The notes: generated by a model not told the origin, from the letters alone. A stretch of DNA of 64,000 nucleotides from Histomonas meleagridis (GCA_020186115.1 WSYJ01000075.1:910131-974130); one strand, 5' to 3'. Shown: positions 10,313 to 20,338, numbered from the stretch's first letter. Numbers and translations: made by a program.

Positions 10313-11952
10313 TTAGGTAAAATGTATATTGCGATTTTGATGATTTTCATATGTTTGTATGTTTATATTAACTTTTGTTTTGGAAATTTTCTTTCGAATG
10401 TTTTCTGCGAACATTTGATCTTCGAGTTGATTTTGATTATTAGCAATACTCGCTTCATTTCCATTTCTTATTGAAAATGAAGATTTAATGTTTATAGAAG
10501 AGGAATATGGATTAGAATTTTCATTTGTACTTTTTTCAAGAAGTAAATTTACTATTTCTATGTGACCATTTTGTTGTGCAATTTGAATTGCTGCCAAATA
10601 TTATTAAAACATATTCCAAATTATTAAAACATATATCGAATTATTAAAACATATATCAAATTATCAAAACATATTCCAAATTATTCAAATGAATATTTTT
10701 TGCATTAACATCAATTCCTTTTTGTTCTAAAATATGTTTCATAAGTTCAACATTTACTGATTCTGAAGCAAATGGCAAAATATTTTTTGGAATTTGGTTA
10801 TTTTGAAGGAAACAATTAACGAGATATAAATTTCCATTTCTTGCTGATTCGTTTATATTATCAGCATTAATATTAATTCCTTTTTCTTCCAAAAATGCTA
10901 AAATATCATAATTATCTTTTTGAATACAAAGATCTATCAAATAATGTGTGACTTTAGGCGTTTTTGGCTTTGATTGTATTTTTTCTAATTTATTATCATA
11001 AATATATTTAAAGATATCATTTTGATGAAATTCAATTGCTGTTTCATATGCATCTTTAAATGATGAATGATTTTGTTCACACAAATGAATGATTTCTTCA
11101 TTTCCACCTGCAACTGTATATTTACCTGTGTTATTTACATTTGAATTATTCATAAGTAAATATTTAAAACATTTAACTGATCCAAAGAATGCTGCATAAT
11201 CAATTAATGTAACATTTTCTTGATTAATAAATGAACACCTTTCATAAAGTGATGGTTCGATTGTTTGGTTAAAATCAAAATTACTTTGTGATGATATTTC
11301 TTGAAGTTTTTCTATTTCATCATTTCGAATTATTTTTGCAATTTCATTTGAATTTACTCCTTCTCTAATTAATTTCTTATGAAGCTCCCAATCATTATTT
11401 GATAGTTCTTCATAATGATCCATAAAGTATTTTTCTATTGGAGCATTTCCATTAGACCCAAATGAAAAATGGTTTTGGTTTTCTTCTTTTGGTTTATAAT
11501 GAGCAAAATATTTTGAATCAATGTTTTTAGTGATATTTTTATCAATAAAATTTTGTTCAATCATTTGTTCTATTAAATAATATGATTCTTGTGTGTTCAT
11601 TGTAGTTATGTGTTTGATAAAAATTGTTATTAATTTAACGATGTTTTGATTAATTTCTTCTTCTTTTGTTTGAAGTGTCTTTAAAAAATTTAAGTAAATA
11701 TCAAATACTTGTTTTCGCGATGAAAATGCATTATAAACGATGTCACTTATAATAATATTAAATGTGTGAGGATAATTTGAATCCAATAATTCCAATATTT
11801 TTATAAACGGAAGGCTGGGAGTTTTCTTCGGTTAAACTGAATATAATTTTCTCAAGCTTAATTAAGAATTTCAAGCATGATAAATTATTCAAATTTTTAT
11901 CAGTGTTTGTGATAGGAAGACCATCATTAGGAATGTGATTTGGAGAAATCAT
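10313..11952 (-). pseudogene. DUF3447/ankyrin-type protein, broken
   Basis: Transcribed leftwards from ATG 11952. Three pieces belong together. Residues 1-50 (ending SLTEENSQPSVYK) stop making sense near 11800, where a five-A run shifts the frame by one base. The main piece (to 10656) has the trichomonad pattern: an alpha-helical N-terminal region, EYCKLI-like IREGVNSNEIAKIIRNDEIEKL, then ankyrin-like segments (TLIDYAAFFGSVKCFKYLLMN). A last ankyrin repeat (IAQQNGHIEIVNLLLEKS) lies at 10510-10597, separated from the main piece by a 20-bp tandem repeat expansion. Members of this family are very numerous in trichomonads and thought to be protein-binding; the molecular role is unknown. Two lesions make a pseudogene likely. 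Confidence 0.7.
10601..10680. repeat. Four 20-bp tandem repeats inside the ankyrin pseudogene
   Basis: Units at 10601, 10621, 10641 and 10661, each close to TTATTAAAACATATTCCAAA. The array sits exactly between ankyrin coding pieces, so repeat expansion probably broke the frame here. Confidence 0.85.
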
Positions 11953-12357
11953 ATAAAATGAAACTAAACATCCTGAGGCGAAATTTGAAAACTTAAAATT
12001 TAAAAATTAATGACATTTTTATTGATTATAATTTTTTTTGGAAATTTTTAAAGACTTTAACAAAAAATGTATTTCTATCCAAATACTATTAATAAAGATC
12101 TTATGTCATATATATATAAATATATGCTTGAACAAGAAACAATTTTTGCGTACTGTGGAATGTATACGCACTTTTATACGCAAAAAGGTTTTGAATGATT
12201 ATATGGTTGTATACGATAAATATTTCCTTTCAAAACATTGCCCAAATTTCCGATCAGTTTCTTCAGAAAACCGAACCCGGTTACGATATTTGAATGATGT
12301 ATTCAAAAGTGGGCATACCGTTTGATTTAAAAAGTGCTTTGCAACATACAAACAAAA

Positions 12358-13044
12358 ATGGATGAAGATTGGGAATATTTCATTGAAACTCCTCCTAGTT
12401 ATAGGAAGAGCTACAACTCCCTAAACGAGCAAAGCCAGTATGGTATGCTTAAAATTCCAAGATTTGAAGCACCAGCAAATCCTCCAATTCCAGTTATTAA
12501 TAGACCTGATGGAGAAGCTACTTCTCCTTCTGAGCTCGAAAGTAGGTCGGTGGAAGTTTACGGTCTTGAAAAAAAGTATACTCAAGAAAATATTGATGAA
12601 TTAATTAATCCACCAATTGTGATTAATTACTTCGAGATGAACAAAGATGGATCACTACACATCGAGTTCTATGATTTAAGACACTCTATAATGTTTCGCA
12701 ACATGTTTAATGGAATGAAAATAGGTGATCGTGAAATCGAAGTTAAATATTCTATTCCAAAATCACTTCCAGGGTCAGAGCCTGTAAATAATGGAACTAT
12801 TGTTTTATTCCATTTGACTCCAATGATTAATAATCAACAATTATCAAAATTATTTTCGAAATTTGGTGAAATCAAACAAATTCGCGGAACACCACAGAAG
12901 CCAATGCAGAGATTCATTGAATACTGGGACACAAGAGGATCTGCTGAAGCTGTCAAGGAAATGGATGGGGTATCAATCAACGGTGCAAAAATTTCAATTA
13001 AATTCTCTGTTCCAGGTGGCCTTAGGAGGAAGGCTTTTGTGTAA
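12358..13044 (+). CDS. Mei2-like RNA-binding protein (two RRMs)
   Basis: A 228-residue protein. The second half carries a clear Mei2-like RRM: GTIVLFHLTP as RNP2 region, LSKLFSKFGEIKQIRGTPQKPMQRFIEYWDTR around RNP1, then AEAVKEMDGVSINGAKISIKFSVPGGLRR. The block GEIKQIRxTPxK and the PGGxRR end are specific to Mei2-like RRM2. Residues about 60-125 form a weaker first RRM. The C-terminal RRM3 that defines full Mei2 proteins is absent, so this is a short relative. Fungal Mei2 drives meiotic entry and plant AML proteins act in meiosis and development; a role in RNA regulation is expected here. The ATG at 12358 is used because the earlier in-frame GTG is not credible. Confidence 0.85.
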   Translation: MDEDWEYFIETPPSYRKSYNSLNEQSQYGMLKIPRFEAPANPPIPVINRPDGEATSPSELESRSVEVYGLEKKYTQENIDELINPPIVINYFEMNKDGSLHIEFYDLRHSIMFRNMFNGMKIGDREIEVKYSIPKSLPGSEPVNNGTIVLFHLTPMINNQQLSKLFSKFGEIKQIRGTPQKPMQRFIEYWDTRGSAEAVKEMDGVSINGAKISIKFSVPGGLRRKAFV

Positions 13045-13176
13045 TTACGGCAACTGTCTAGGCAATAAACAGAATCTAAGATGATAATTTTTTTTGTTAC
13101 ACACAGTACCTTTGGAATGTTGTATTTTAAAAGTTCAAATGTTACCACTGAACACTGAAATCATTATTGTGAGATA

Positions 13177-13293
13177 TTCATCAAAAACAAGCTAAACTCA
13201 TTACCTGAAGATCTTCCTCAAACATTTTTCATGCCGTTCACAAATTTGAATGAGATAATTTTCTTAAGTTTACATGATTTATCGATAAAATGA
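13177..13293 (+). pseudogene. Leucine-rich-repeat gene fragment
   Basis: About 38 codons read KNKLNSLPEDLPQTFF and NLNEIIFLSLHDLSIK before a TGA, the pattern of an LRR protein such as the one at 5149. No start and no continuation. It sits in the 330-base gap between convergent genes and is probably a relic. Confidence 0.35.
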
Positions 13294-13376
13294 TTCAAAT
13301 TTTTTTGGGCCGCCCTAAAAAAATTATCGTTTCATTCCATATAATGAAAAAGAAATTATTTTTTCAAACTTATTTA

Positions 13377-14054
13377 CTAAAGAGTTAATTTTTCAGCTGG
13401 TAGTTGAGGAACATACCATATCTTTTTGGAGGAATCTGGAAAATCCAAATCGCTTTTGTTTTGATGAATCGTGGTTGTGAGTTGCATGAGTTGTATGTGC
13501 TTTTGATCAATGTCTTGAAGCATATGATCTACTTGCGTTTGTATTGTGAAAACTTGATTTGATAAAAATGTACATTCATCAATTAGTTTTTTGATTTCTT
13601 GTGCTTTTTCTTCATCTGGATTAATATCCATTAGAATGTTTGCTAAGTTATCTGCGCTAGAAAGGAGTTGCACTTTCTTTTCGAGAGTTAATGAATTGAG
13701 TGCAGAAATTTTTGGCCTTGCTCTATTTGATAGGAATCTAGCTTGATTTTCTATTTCACGTTGAATTTTTGCCTTACAATTCGTGATTTGTGAATAATTA
13801 TTGGAAGCTTTTGCAAAAGCTTTCTTTTCTTTTTCTACTTCACAATGAGTGTCTTCGATGAAAGAATCTATTGCAGCAGGTCGAGGTTGTGATAAAGAAA
13901 TTGTTGAAAAATCTGCTAAAGATAAGTTAGATAAGCTATTCATCTCATAGTGTTGTTCAATACGATCCCTATAAAATGCAAGCTTTTGATTCATGTCAGC
14001 CCTCTCTTGTAATAGATTTTTTATGTCATTGATTAGCTTTTCTCTCTTGTTCAT
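13377..14054 (-). CDS. Coiled-coil protein of unknown function
   Basis: A 225-residue hydrophilic protein rich in Leu, Lys, Glu and Gln. Residues 1-40 and about 70-200 show heptad-like spacing, with a Ser-rich break (SLSNLSLADFSTISLSQP) between them. No enzymatic motif, membrane span or signal peptide. A structural or adaptor role is the most that can be inferred. Codon character and a clean ATG start at 14054 support a real gene. The promoter is shared in a short gap with the RPL30 3' side. Confidence 0.7.
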   Translation of the reverse strand: MNKREKLINDIKNLLQERADMNQKLAFYRDRIEQHYEMNSLSNLSLADFSTISLSQPRPAAIDSFIEDTHCEVEKEKKAFAKASNNYSQITNCKAKIQREIENQARFLSNRARPKISALNSLTLEKKVQLLSSADNLANILMDINPDEEKAQEIKKLIDECTFLSNQVFTIQTQVDHMLQDIDQKHIQLMQLTTTIHQNKSDLDFPDSSKKIWYVPQLPAEKLTL

Positions 14055-14230
14055 GAATGAGGAGACCGTTAAAGAGATTTTCGAAGCAAATTTTCATTGT
14101 CCTGAACTGTTTTATCTGCTTATAAGGAAGTAAAGTTTATTTCGATAGGAAAAAAAGATATAAGGAAGACGTAAAAAATAAAGAGATGTTGTGAAATCAG
14201 AAAAATTGAAAAGCAGTCATCACTCTTTGT

Positions 14231-14620
14231 TTATTCATTCTTTTCTTTGATCATCTTAAGAATTTCAGATTCACCTGCATCGATGATTGTGATAACTGAT
14301 GAGCGGAAATACTTACCACAGGCTGTTCCAAGATCAACATTGTCACCATCAAAAGGAAGAATATCACATTGGCTGAGCATAGCGTAGTATTCAATGAGGG
14401 ACTTTTGTGATGGTGCAATATTTGAAGCAAAGATAACGAGTTTTGCTTGACCGGAACGAAGTGTCCTTAATGTCTGTTCAATGCCAAGGCTATACTTTCC
14501 GGACTTGGTAACGAGACTGAGGCTGCTGATGATTGATTCACGTGCTTTGGTAATGTTCTTACGTCCCATTTGGATAAAGGCCAGACCAAAACCGTCAACC
14601 GAAGCGGTTTCTATCGTCAT
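14231..14620 (-). CDS. RPL30: 60S ribosomal protein L30 (eL30)
   Basis: A 129-residue eL30 family protein. Diagnostic stretches: SLVTKSGKYSLGIEQTLRTLRSGQAKLVIFASN, SLIEYYAMLSQ and NVDLGTACGKYFR. It binds the large-subunit rRNA at the kink-turn surface and is essential for translation. The N-terminus is about 20 residues longer than the human protein; the ATG at 14620 is the only start that keeps the frame, and a shorter in-frame ATG (the MGRKNITKA start, 17 residues on) is also possible and gives a length nearer the family norm. Confidence 0.95.
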   Translation of the reverse strand: MTIETASVDGFGLAFIQMGRKNITKARESIISSLSLVTKSGKYSLGIEQTLRTLRSGQAKLVIFASNIAPSQKSLIEYYAMLSQCDILPFDGDNVDLGTACGKYFRSSVITIIDAGESEILKMIKEKNE

Positions 14621-15198
14621 TGTTTTACTTTTTTGTTTTAAGTTTCATTCCTCTTCAAGATCTAAAATGAACATTTGGTAGATCAATATGCAAAATTTAT
14701 GCCATTTTTAGCCACGTTTAGTGAAATTAATTTTTTAAATCTCAAAAAAAAAATGTGAGATTTCATAAATTCTAGTTAAATACTCATAACATATTATTAC
14801 TATTTGTTTTGCTGAATGATGGGATGTGAACGGATGAAAGAAGTTTAAACATAAGATTTTTATTTAGTTAATTATTCATAACCAAAAATTTTATCTTTGA
14901 TTTTCTAAACAATCTAATTATAAGCCTTGAGTTTGAAGATATTTTGTCTCAACTTTTAATTATTATTGATTTAAATTTTCAAAAAAAAAATTAAATCTTT
15001 TACCTACTCTATGAAATGTGCGGCATTGCCTTTGCATGAAATAAAAACTATTTTTCATGCCTATTAATGCCATTGCTGGTCTTAGGATGGAAACAAACAC
15101 ATGCTTGTCTCTGCAATTGCTTCCACTTTTACAATTATTCATTCAAAAAATTGGCCGATAGAAGCTGCTTCAAAAACTTAAGTTAAGGATCACAAAAA
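14621..15198. other. Intergenic region between RPL30 and calnexin
   Basis: A+T-rich with several A/T runs. It contains one small perfect hairpin, GCATGAAA (15034-15041) with TTTCATGC (15053-15060), and a TGCGGCATTGCC/AATGCCATTGC near-repeat. No gene seen. Confidence 0.4.
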
Positions 15199-16716
15199 AT
15201 GATTCCATGTTTACTTACATTGGCGTTAATGGAATCAAAAAAGATTCCTGAATACCCCAAATCAGGTGTTTTATTCTTTGAATCATTTGATGGAAGAGCT
15301 GATTATCATGGTTGGGAGACATCCTCTTTGCCAAATTATACTGGTCAATGGAAAGTACAAACTCCTCCAAAACCCAGATGTGATCTTTATGAAAGGATGT
15401 TATTTCTTACAACGAAAGAAAAATATTCTGCAATATCAACCATATTTAAAAATCCAGTCGAAATTAACGAAAATCCCTTTATTTTGCAATTTGAAATGCG
15501 TGCAGTAAATAATATCACATGTAGTGGTGGGTATATCAAATTATTTACAGATCCAAATTTCAATCCAAAAACATTTTCAAACGAAACCAAACATTTCATA
15601 ATGTTTGGTCCCGATATTTGTGTTGGAAAGAATCGGGTTGCTTTTCTTTTCAATCATCAAAATCCCAAAACTAAAACAATAGTTGAGAAATCTTTAATCA
15701 AACCACCAACAACTCCAAAAGATGATTTTAATCACCTTTTCACACTTATTGTTCGACCCAATGGTCGTTACAGAATTCTTGTCGATAATGTTGAGAAAAA
15801 ATCGGGTGATTTCATTGATTCATTTGATCCTCCAATAATTCCTCCTCGAAGTATTCCAGACCCTAACAAACAAAAGCCATTCGATTGGGATGATCGCGAG
15901 TACATAGAAGATCCATCTTTTCGTGAACCAACAGATGATAATAATAATAATCAACCAATTTTAATACCAGATCCCGACAATCTATCACCACCAAAAGGAT
16001 GGCTTATAGACGAGCAGCCTTACATTGATGATCCGAGCATTTCGAAACCTCCTGAATGGGATGATTCAATTCTTGGAAATTGGATACAACCAAAAATTCC
16101 AAATCCAAAATGTAAAAGAGCTGTTGGATGTGGAGAATACGTAACACCACTTGTTGCTAATCCAAATCATCCCAAAAATTGGTATCCAAGGTATATTCCA
16201 AATCCGAATTACAAAGGAAAATGGACTCCACCACTCATTGATAATCCCGAATATTTTGAAAATCCAAAGTCCTTTGCTTTCCCACCAATTTATGCTCTTG
16301 GTTTTGAACTTCATAATGCTGATAAAGAAATTGGTTTTAATAATATATTGATTGCTAACAATGAAAAAGAAGTTATTGATTGGAATAAAAAATTCTTTGC
16401 GTCTAGACATAACCACCAGCTTCAGGAATCAAAGCCATTACAGACGCCAACGCCAGAAAGAAAAAGAAATGAAATGACCGACCATTTATCGAATCAAAAA
16501 GTTTCGGTTTTGCGTGCTTCACTTTGGCAAATTGCTGATTCTTGGAAAGATTTATATAACGAAGACAAATTTTTAACATTAACATTAACACTTAGTGCAA
16601 TAATTTTGCCAACACTTTTGATGTGTTTTTGCGCAAGAAGAATAAATCGTGATTTCAGTGAAATTTATGAAGAAGAGGAAGAGGAGGAAGAAGAAGAAGA
16701 AAAGGTTTCAGATTAG
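15199..16716 (+). CDS. Calnexin (ER lectin chaperone)
   Basis: A 505-residue protein with the full calnexin layout: short signal peptide (MIPCLLTLALME), globular lectin domain (residues about 15-205, including GGYIKLF, the conserved MFGPDICG-like motif MFGPDICVG and the HLFTLIVRP strand), P domain with type 1 repeats (IPDPNKQKPFDWDDREYIEDP region) and type 2 repeats (NWYPRYIPNPNYKGKW region), return to the lectin fold, one membrane span (about 455-475) and a Glu-rich cytosolic tail. It retains monoglucosylated glycoproteins in the ER. T. vaginalis is known for truncated N-glycan precursors without glucose, so the lectin role may differ; that is inference. Confidence 0.95.
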   Translation: MIPCLLTLALMESKKIPEYPKSGVLFFESFDGRADYHGWETSSLPNYTGQWKVQTPPKPRCDLYERMLFLTTKEKYSAISTIFKNPVEINENPFILQFEMRAVNNITCSGGYIKLFTDPNFNPKTFSNETKHFIMFGPDICVGKNRVAFLFNHQNPKTKTIVEKSLIKPPTTPKDDFNHLFTLIVRPNGRYRILVDNVEKKSGDFIDSFDPPIIPPRSIPDPNKQKPFDWDDREYIEDPSFREPTDDNNNNQPILIPDPDNLSPPKGWLIDEQPYIDDPSISKPPEWDDSILGNWIQPKIPNPKCKRAVGCGEYVTPLVANPNHPKNWYPRYIPNPNYKGKWTPPLIDNPEYFENPKSFAFPPIYALGFELHNADKEIGFNNILIANNEKEVIDWNKKFFASRHNHQLQESKPLQTPTPERKRNEMTDHLSNQKVSVLRASLWQIADSWKDLYNEDKFLTLTLTLSAIILPTLLMCFCARRINRDFSEIYEEEEEEEEEEEKVSD

Positions 16717-16955
16717 AATTATTTATTAAAATGTTGTTATTATTTATCTTTTTTTAAAATTTTTGTAATCTTCCATATAAAGTAGTCAAAAAATTCATAT
16801 GTTTACATGCCGTTTTCTGAGTTTATTTGTCCGCGAACGTTTTTCTCAATTCCGGTAATTTTTGACAAAGTTGACTTAAAATAAACTTCGGAATTATGGT
16901 TTAAACAATTGAATTTTAAAATAATTCAATTCAGGATTTTTGACACAAGGAGGTG

Positions 16956-17681
16956 ATGACCCGTCAAATCACAGATTCAACAGAAATACAATTACTTTTG
17001 GAAGACCAACTTCAAAGCGAAGAACGTAGGAGTACAGAATTGAAGAAGCGCATTGCTGATTTGAAAACAAATTTGAAACAAACAAATCTTTTAGTAGGAG
17101 GAACTACCGAGGTTGTAATTGGAGATGACGTTACCCTTTCGATCGGTTCATCTCGTAAAGAAGGACATATTAACACCAACTGTAATTTTGCTTCATTCCT
17201 GAAATTTGTTCAAGTATCTATTCCAACAGGGAAAGAATTTGGTTTCCGTGATGATCAAGGTCGTGTCATATATCTTCAGAGTAATCAAGATATCAAATTT
17301 ATGTTCACATGGTATTTTGGACATGAAGCTAAAAGTATTCCAATTGTTTCCATTCCACCACCAGACGTCGCAGCTATAAAAAGGCGTAAAGTGTCCAAAG
17401 AAATTCCATACAAAGAAGGAAGCGCAGTTTTCAGATGTGAAATTTCAGGATCAGAAAAGCCATTATTTTATCTTGTTATTCCTTCAAATTATAATTACAC
17501 TGAAGGAAAGAACTATCTCCAAAGCATTTTTGGGCCCATTACATCACTTATGTTTGCTGATGCTGATGAAGATATAATCACTGTTGACACTAACGAATCA
17601 TGGAAATATTGCATTGGGACAGGTGTTAAAATGTCTAAGATCGGAAGGTATAGTCTTCTCCTTATACAAACCTCTAATTAA
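16956..17681 (+). CDS. Hypothetical protein with N-terminal coiled coil
   Basis: A 241-residue soluble protein. Residues 5-45 form a coiled coil (LLLEDQLQSEERRSTELKKRIADLK). The rest is a mixed alpha/beta domain with a PB1- or ubiquitin-like strand order (TEVVIGDDVTLSIG, then FGFRDDQGRVIYLQSNQDI), followed by a basic segment AAIKRRKVSKEI that could be a nuclear signal. I do not recognise the family. ATG at 16956 chosen; the preceding GTG is not credible. Its TAA and the stop of the convergent PIG-F-like gene share the palindrome TTAA (17678-17681). Confidence 0.7.
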   Translation: MTRQITDSTEIQLLLEDQLQSEERRSTELKKRIADLKTNLKQTNLLVGGTTEVVIGDDVTLSIGSSRKEGHINTNCNFASFLKFVQVSIPTGKEFGFRDDQGRVIYLQSNQDIKFMFTWYFGHEAKSIPIVSIPPPDVAAIKRRKVSKEIPYKEGSAVFRCEISGSEKPLFYLVIPSNYNYTEGKNYLQSIFGPITSLMFADADEDIITVDTNESWKYCIGTGVKMSKIGRYSLLLIQTSN

Positions 17682-18178
17682 GCAATGCGTTTATCATTAA
17701 TAAAATCTATGAAACTACCTGTAAATGATCCGATTGTTAAGCATACTGAGTTCGGAAGGGGTGGGTATTTCCAAAAAATTTTCCAATCGAGTGGAAATGG
17801 AACTGATCCAATCAAAAGTCCGATTTGTGAAAAGAAAATTTCATAGGTCCAACCATATGTTGCAAGTGGTGCAACACAAACAGGACCAAGGAAAAGTGAT
17901 ATAAGAATCCATTTTACGGGTGAGAAAATTCCAATAATTATTGTGATCAAAAAAAATGTTATGATTGATGACAAAATGATAGCAAACGCTTCCATTACTG
18001 TTTTTCTATTGTCACGTATAGAGATTATTAAGAATGGAAATCTTAAAATAAAATGAATAACAAATATATAGGGATAAAAAGTTTTAATTTTACCTATAAT
18101 AATGATAAACATAACTAAAAAAAACTGAATTGAAGAAATAGACAATAACTTTGGTGCAATACATCTCTCATGTAACAT
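17678..18178 (-). CDS. PIG-F-like protein (GPI-anchor ethanolamine-phosphate transfer)
   Basis: A 166-residue polytopic membrane protein with about five or six hydrophobic spans. The C-terminal signature IGSVPFPLDWKIFWKYPPLPN matches the conserved PIG-F motif (GAFPIPLDWDRPWQxWP), followed by Gly-rich LTIGSFTGSF. In animals and yeast PIG-F/Gpi11 stabilises GPI7 and PIGO in the ER, the enzymes adding ethanolamine phosphate to GPI. It is somewhat shorter than human PIG-F (219 residues), mainly at the N-terminus. Stop codon overlaps that of the convergent gene. Confidence 0.8.
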   Translation of the reverse strand: MLHERCIAPKLLSISSIQFFLVMFIIIIGKIKTFYPYIFVIHFILRFPFLIISIRDNRKTVMEAFAIILSSIITFFLITIIIGIFSPVKWILISLFLGPVCVAPLATYGWTYEIFFSQIGLLIGSVPFPLDWKIFWKYPPLPNSVCLTIGSFTGSFIDFINDKRIA

Positions 18179-18258
18179 AAAATTCTGATTTTATGAAGCT
18201 CAAAAAACCATTATTTATTTAGAACATTTTACAAGCTTAATAATGTGTTTCATCGAAA

Positions 18259-18329
18259 GCATCGTTGGTCTAATGGTAGAATCCAGGCTTCCCAAGCCTG
18301 GGGTCCGGGTCCCATTCCCGGGCGATGCA
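18259..18329 (+). tRNA. tRNA-Gly (anticodon CCC)
   Basis: A 71-base cloverleaf: acceptor GCATCGT with GCGATGC (one T-G pair at the seventh position), D arm GTCTAATGGTAGAAT, anticodon stem CAGGC/GCCTG with loop TTCCCAA (anticodon CCC, decoding GGG), T stem CCGGG/CCCGG and discriminator A. No intron and no encoded CCA. The T loop is TCCCATT rather than TTCRAxx, so position 55 is C, changing both the usual T55 and the internal B box. Confidence 0.95.
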
Positions 18330-18330
18330 A

Positions 18331-18336
18331 TTTTTT
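18331..18336 (+). terminator. Pol III terminator of tRNA-Gly
   Basis: Six T residues one base after the tRNA 3' end, the usual RNA polymerase III stop. Confidence 0.8.
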
Positions 18337-18482
18337 GTTCTTTCATTTTGAGTAAAATTGGACCGATCGCTCCAAAGTTTTTCTTTTAATTTAAATTTTT
18401 CACAATTTTGATTTTTTCTAAAGAATTTAATGCGGAGTTTTTTTGAATTTTTTGTACGTTAAATTCATACAAATTTATCGAA

Positions 18483-19187
18483 ATGGAAATTTTGGTTACT
18501 TTTGACATTGATGGAACATTAATAGCCTTTGGTGGTGAATCTGCAAAACATCCAATGGCTTTCAGAGATGCTATAAATGAATTATATTCTCTAAATATCA
18601 CTGAACTTCCTGAAAAATATATTAATCAAAATACAGCTGGATGGACAGATGCACTTATTTCTAAAGAAATGATAAAAAAATCTGGTAGAAATCCATCTCA
18701 AGAAGAAATGCAAAAAATGCAAATGATTGTTGAAAAGAATTTTATTTCATCAGCAGAGCCTAATTTTAATGTATTACCCGGTGTTCCTTTATTTTTGTCT
18801 AAGCTAAACGAAATATCGAATTTAAAAATTGGTCTTGCTACCGGAAATTATGAAAAAATTGCATGGAGAAAACTTGAACTTTGTAAACTAATACAATATT
18901 TTCCTGATCATTTTGGTGGTTTTGGAACATCTTTTGATAGGAAAACAGTAATTACTGATGCTTATTTAAATGGGTTGAAAATCAATCATAATTCAGATTT
19001 TAAAATGAAAATTCATATTGGCGATACAAGTAATGATGCAATTTCTGCTGGCCAAGCTGATTTTAAAGCAATGATTGTTACCACAGGCCGCCAAAAAGAC
19101 GGATTTCCGCCAAATGCATATGTTTTCACTAATTTTGAAAAAGATTTAAATGAAATGATAAACTTTATTAATTCAAATCAACCTTAG
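18483..19187 (+). CDS. HAD-family phosphatase (phosphoglycolate phosphatase-like)
   Basis: A 234-residue haloacid-dehalogenase hydrolase. Motif I DIDGT has nucleophile Asp8 and general acid Asp10; motif II is the Thr of LATGN (Thr120); motif III Lys/Arg lies near FDRKTV; motif IV GDTSND supplies Asp181 and Asp185. The helical cap between motifs I and II (residues 20-95) makes it subclass I, the phosphoglycolate phosphatase/beta-phosphoglucomutase group. It is cytosolic and hydrolyses a small phosphorylated metabolite that cannot be named. The motif set and length resemble bacterial enzymes, so lateral origin is possible but untested. Confidence 0.88.
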   Translation: MEILVTFDIDGTLIAFGGESAKHPMAFRDAINELYSLNITELPEKYINQNTAGWTDALISKEMIKKSGRNPSQEEMQKMQMIVEKNFISSAEPNFNVLPGVPLFLSKLNEISNLKIGLATGNYEKIAWRKLELCKLIQYFPDHFGGFGTSFDRKTVITDAYLNGLKINHNSDFKMKIHIGDTSNDAISAGQADFKAMIVTTGRQKDGFPPNAYVFTNFEKDLNEMINFINSNQP

Positions 19188-19687
19188 TAAATGTTTTTTT
19201 ATATTTTTAGAAATATTTTTTCATAAAAATTTTTAGGGTCATTAGGAAGGAAATTCCTGATTATTAAACTTTTTGCAATATTTTTAGAACCCCAGAATTC
19301 GCTACCATCAATGGTAATGAATATGTTATCTACAAAGAAAACTTTAAATTAAAAATGAATGCATACATAAGCACAAATTAAAGGCGCTGTATGTAGATGA
19401 GTAAACAAAAAACCATTATACTTATTTTCACAAGACATTTTATAAATTGTACTCAAGATGAAATGAGAAATTTCAAGTTTTAAATCTTTAAAAATTAATT
19501 AATACTATAGATCTTCCGAAGATATAAAATGTCTATAGTATTATTTTGAAGAAATAATCATTCCAAAGTGATAAAAGAGTTTAAAAAAATAAAAAATAAA
19601 AATAAAAAAAAAATTAACTTTAAAGAACAATATTTACCAAAAATTTTATTTCAAGTTCTGTTATAGCAATTTGATATATTACACCAT
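19188..19687. other. Intergenic region with one small gene relic
   Basis: A+T-rich 500 bases between convergent genes. At 19295-19381 a coding-like run (FATINGNEYVIYKENFKLKM, then a stop) resembles the start of trichomonad BTB/ankyrin-type proteins; nothing else is recognisable. Confidence 0.35.
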
Positions 19688-20338
19688 TTAATAAAAGACA
19701 ACTTTTGTTTTCCCATATAATGCGTCAGTTGGACTATCTATTATTCTCTTCTTCGGCAATCGCATTGCTGATGGAATCGTTCTCAATGCTTTTGGAAATA
19801 TTTGGTCGAAAACGTGTGGAGTCGGTTCGATTGGATGAATGAATCCGCATTCTTCGCCTTGAGGGCATTGGTTGTTATTATAATCATTACAAAACCCATA
19901 CGAAAGTCTTTGAACCGGCGCAAGTGTTACTTCAATTCTTCTCCCGGCATAATATTGGCCATTTAATGCTTCTCTTGCTGTATATGCCCCTTCTGCTTCA
20001 TGAAATAACGCTACTACATTTCCATGTAAATGGTCACATTTATTGCCAACAATTACCATATTATCAAGTTGACCAAATTGCATGAGCATTTGGGCAACAT
20101 CAAGGAAAAATGAATTAATTATTCTCATCCTCATTTCCTGATCAATTTCAATCGTGGATGGTGGTAGAGCACTTATAAAAATATCAGGATCTGGAAAAAT
20201 ATGATGTAAAACTATTGCTCGACTAAGTGGAAGCTCACGATGTGATTTATTGCAAAGATCGCCTTTTGCACAACACCCAACTTTTTCAAATAAAGAACAA
20301 AGTGTTGTATCCTTTTCATCTGATGAGCTTTTTTTCAT
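19688..20338 (-). CDS. U2AF small subunit (U2AF35)
   Basis: A 216-residue splicing factor. Layout matches U2AF1: first CCCH zinc finger (CSLFEKVGCCAKGDLCNKSH, residues 14-33), a U2AF-homology RRM whose core is GNVVALFHEAEGAYTAREALNGQYYAGRRIEVTLAPV, and second CCCH finger (CNDYNNNQCPQGEECGFIH). It recognises the 3' splice-site AG as part of the U2AF heterodimer in the nucleus. No RS-rich tail is present; the end is a short basic stretch. It shows that splicing is retained although the genes in this window appear unspliced. Confidence 0.92.
   Translation of the reverse strand: MKKSSSDEKDTTLCSLFEKVGCCAKGDLCNKSHRELPLSRAIVLHHIFPDPDIFISALPPSTIEIDQEMRMRIINSFFLDVAQMLMQFGQLDNMVIVGNKCDHLHGNVVALFHEAEGAYTAREALNGQYYAGRRIEVTLAPVQRLSYGFCNDYNNNQCPQGEECGFIHPIEPTPHVFDQIFPKALRTIPSAMRLPKKRIIDSPTDALYGKTKVVFY

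Noticed and set aside
12038..12325. 95-codon frame before the Mei2-like gene
   Set aside because: Composition is that of random A+T DNA and it stops before the RRM gene; taken as upstream region.
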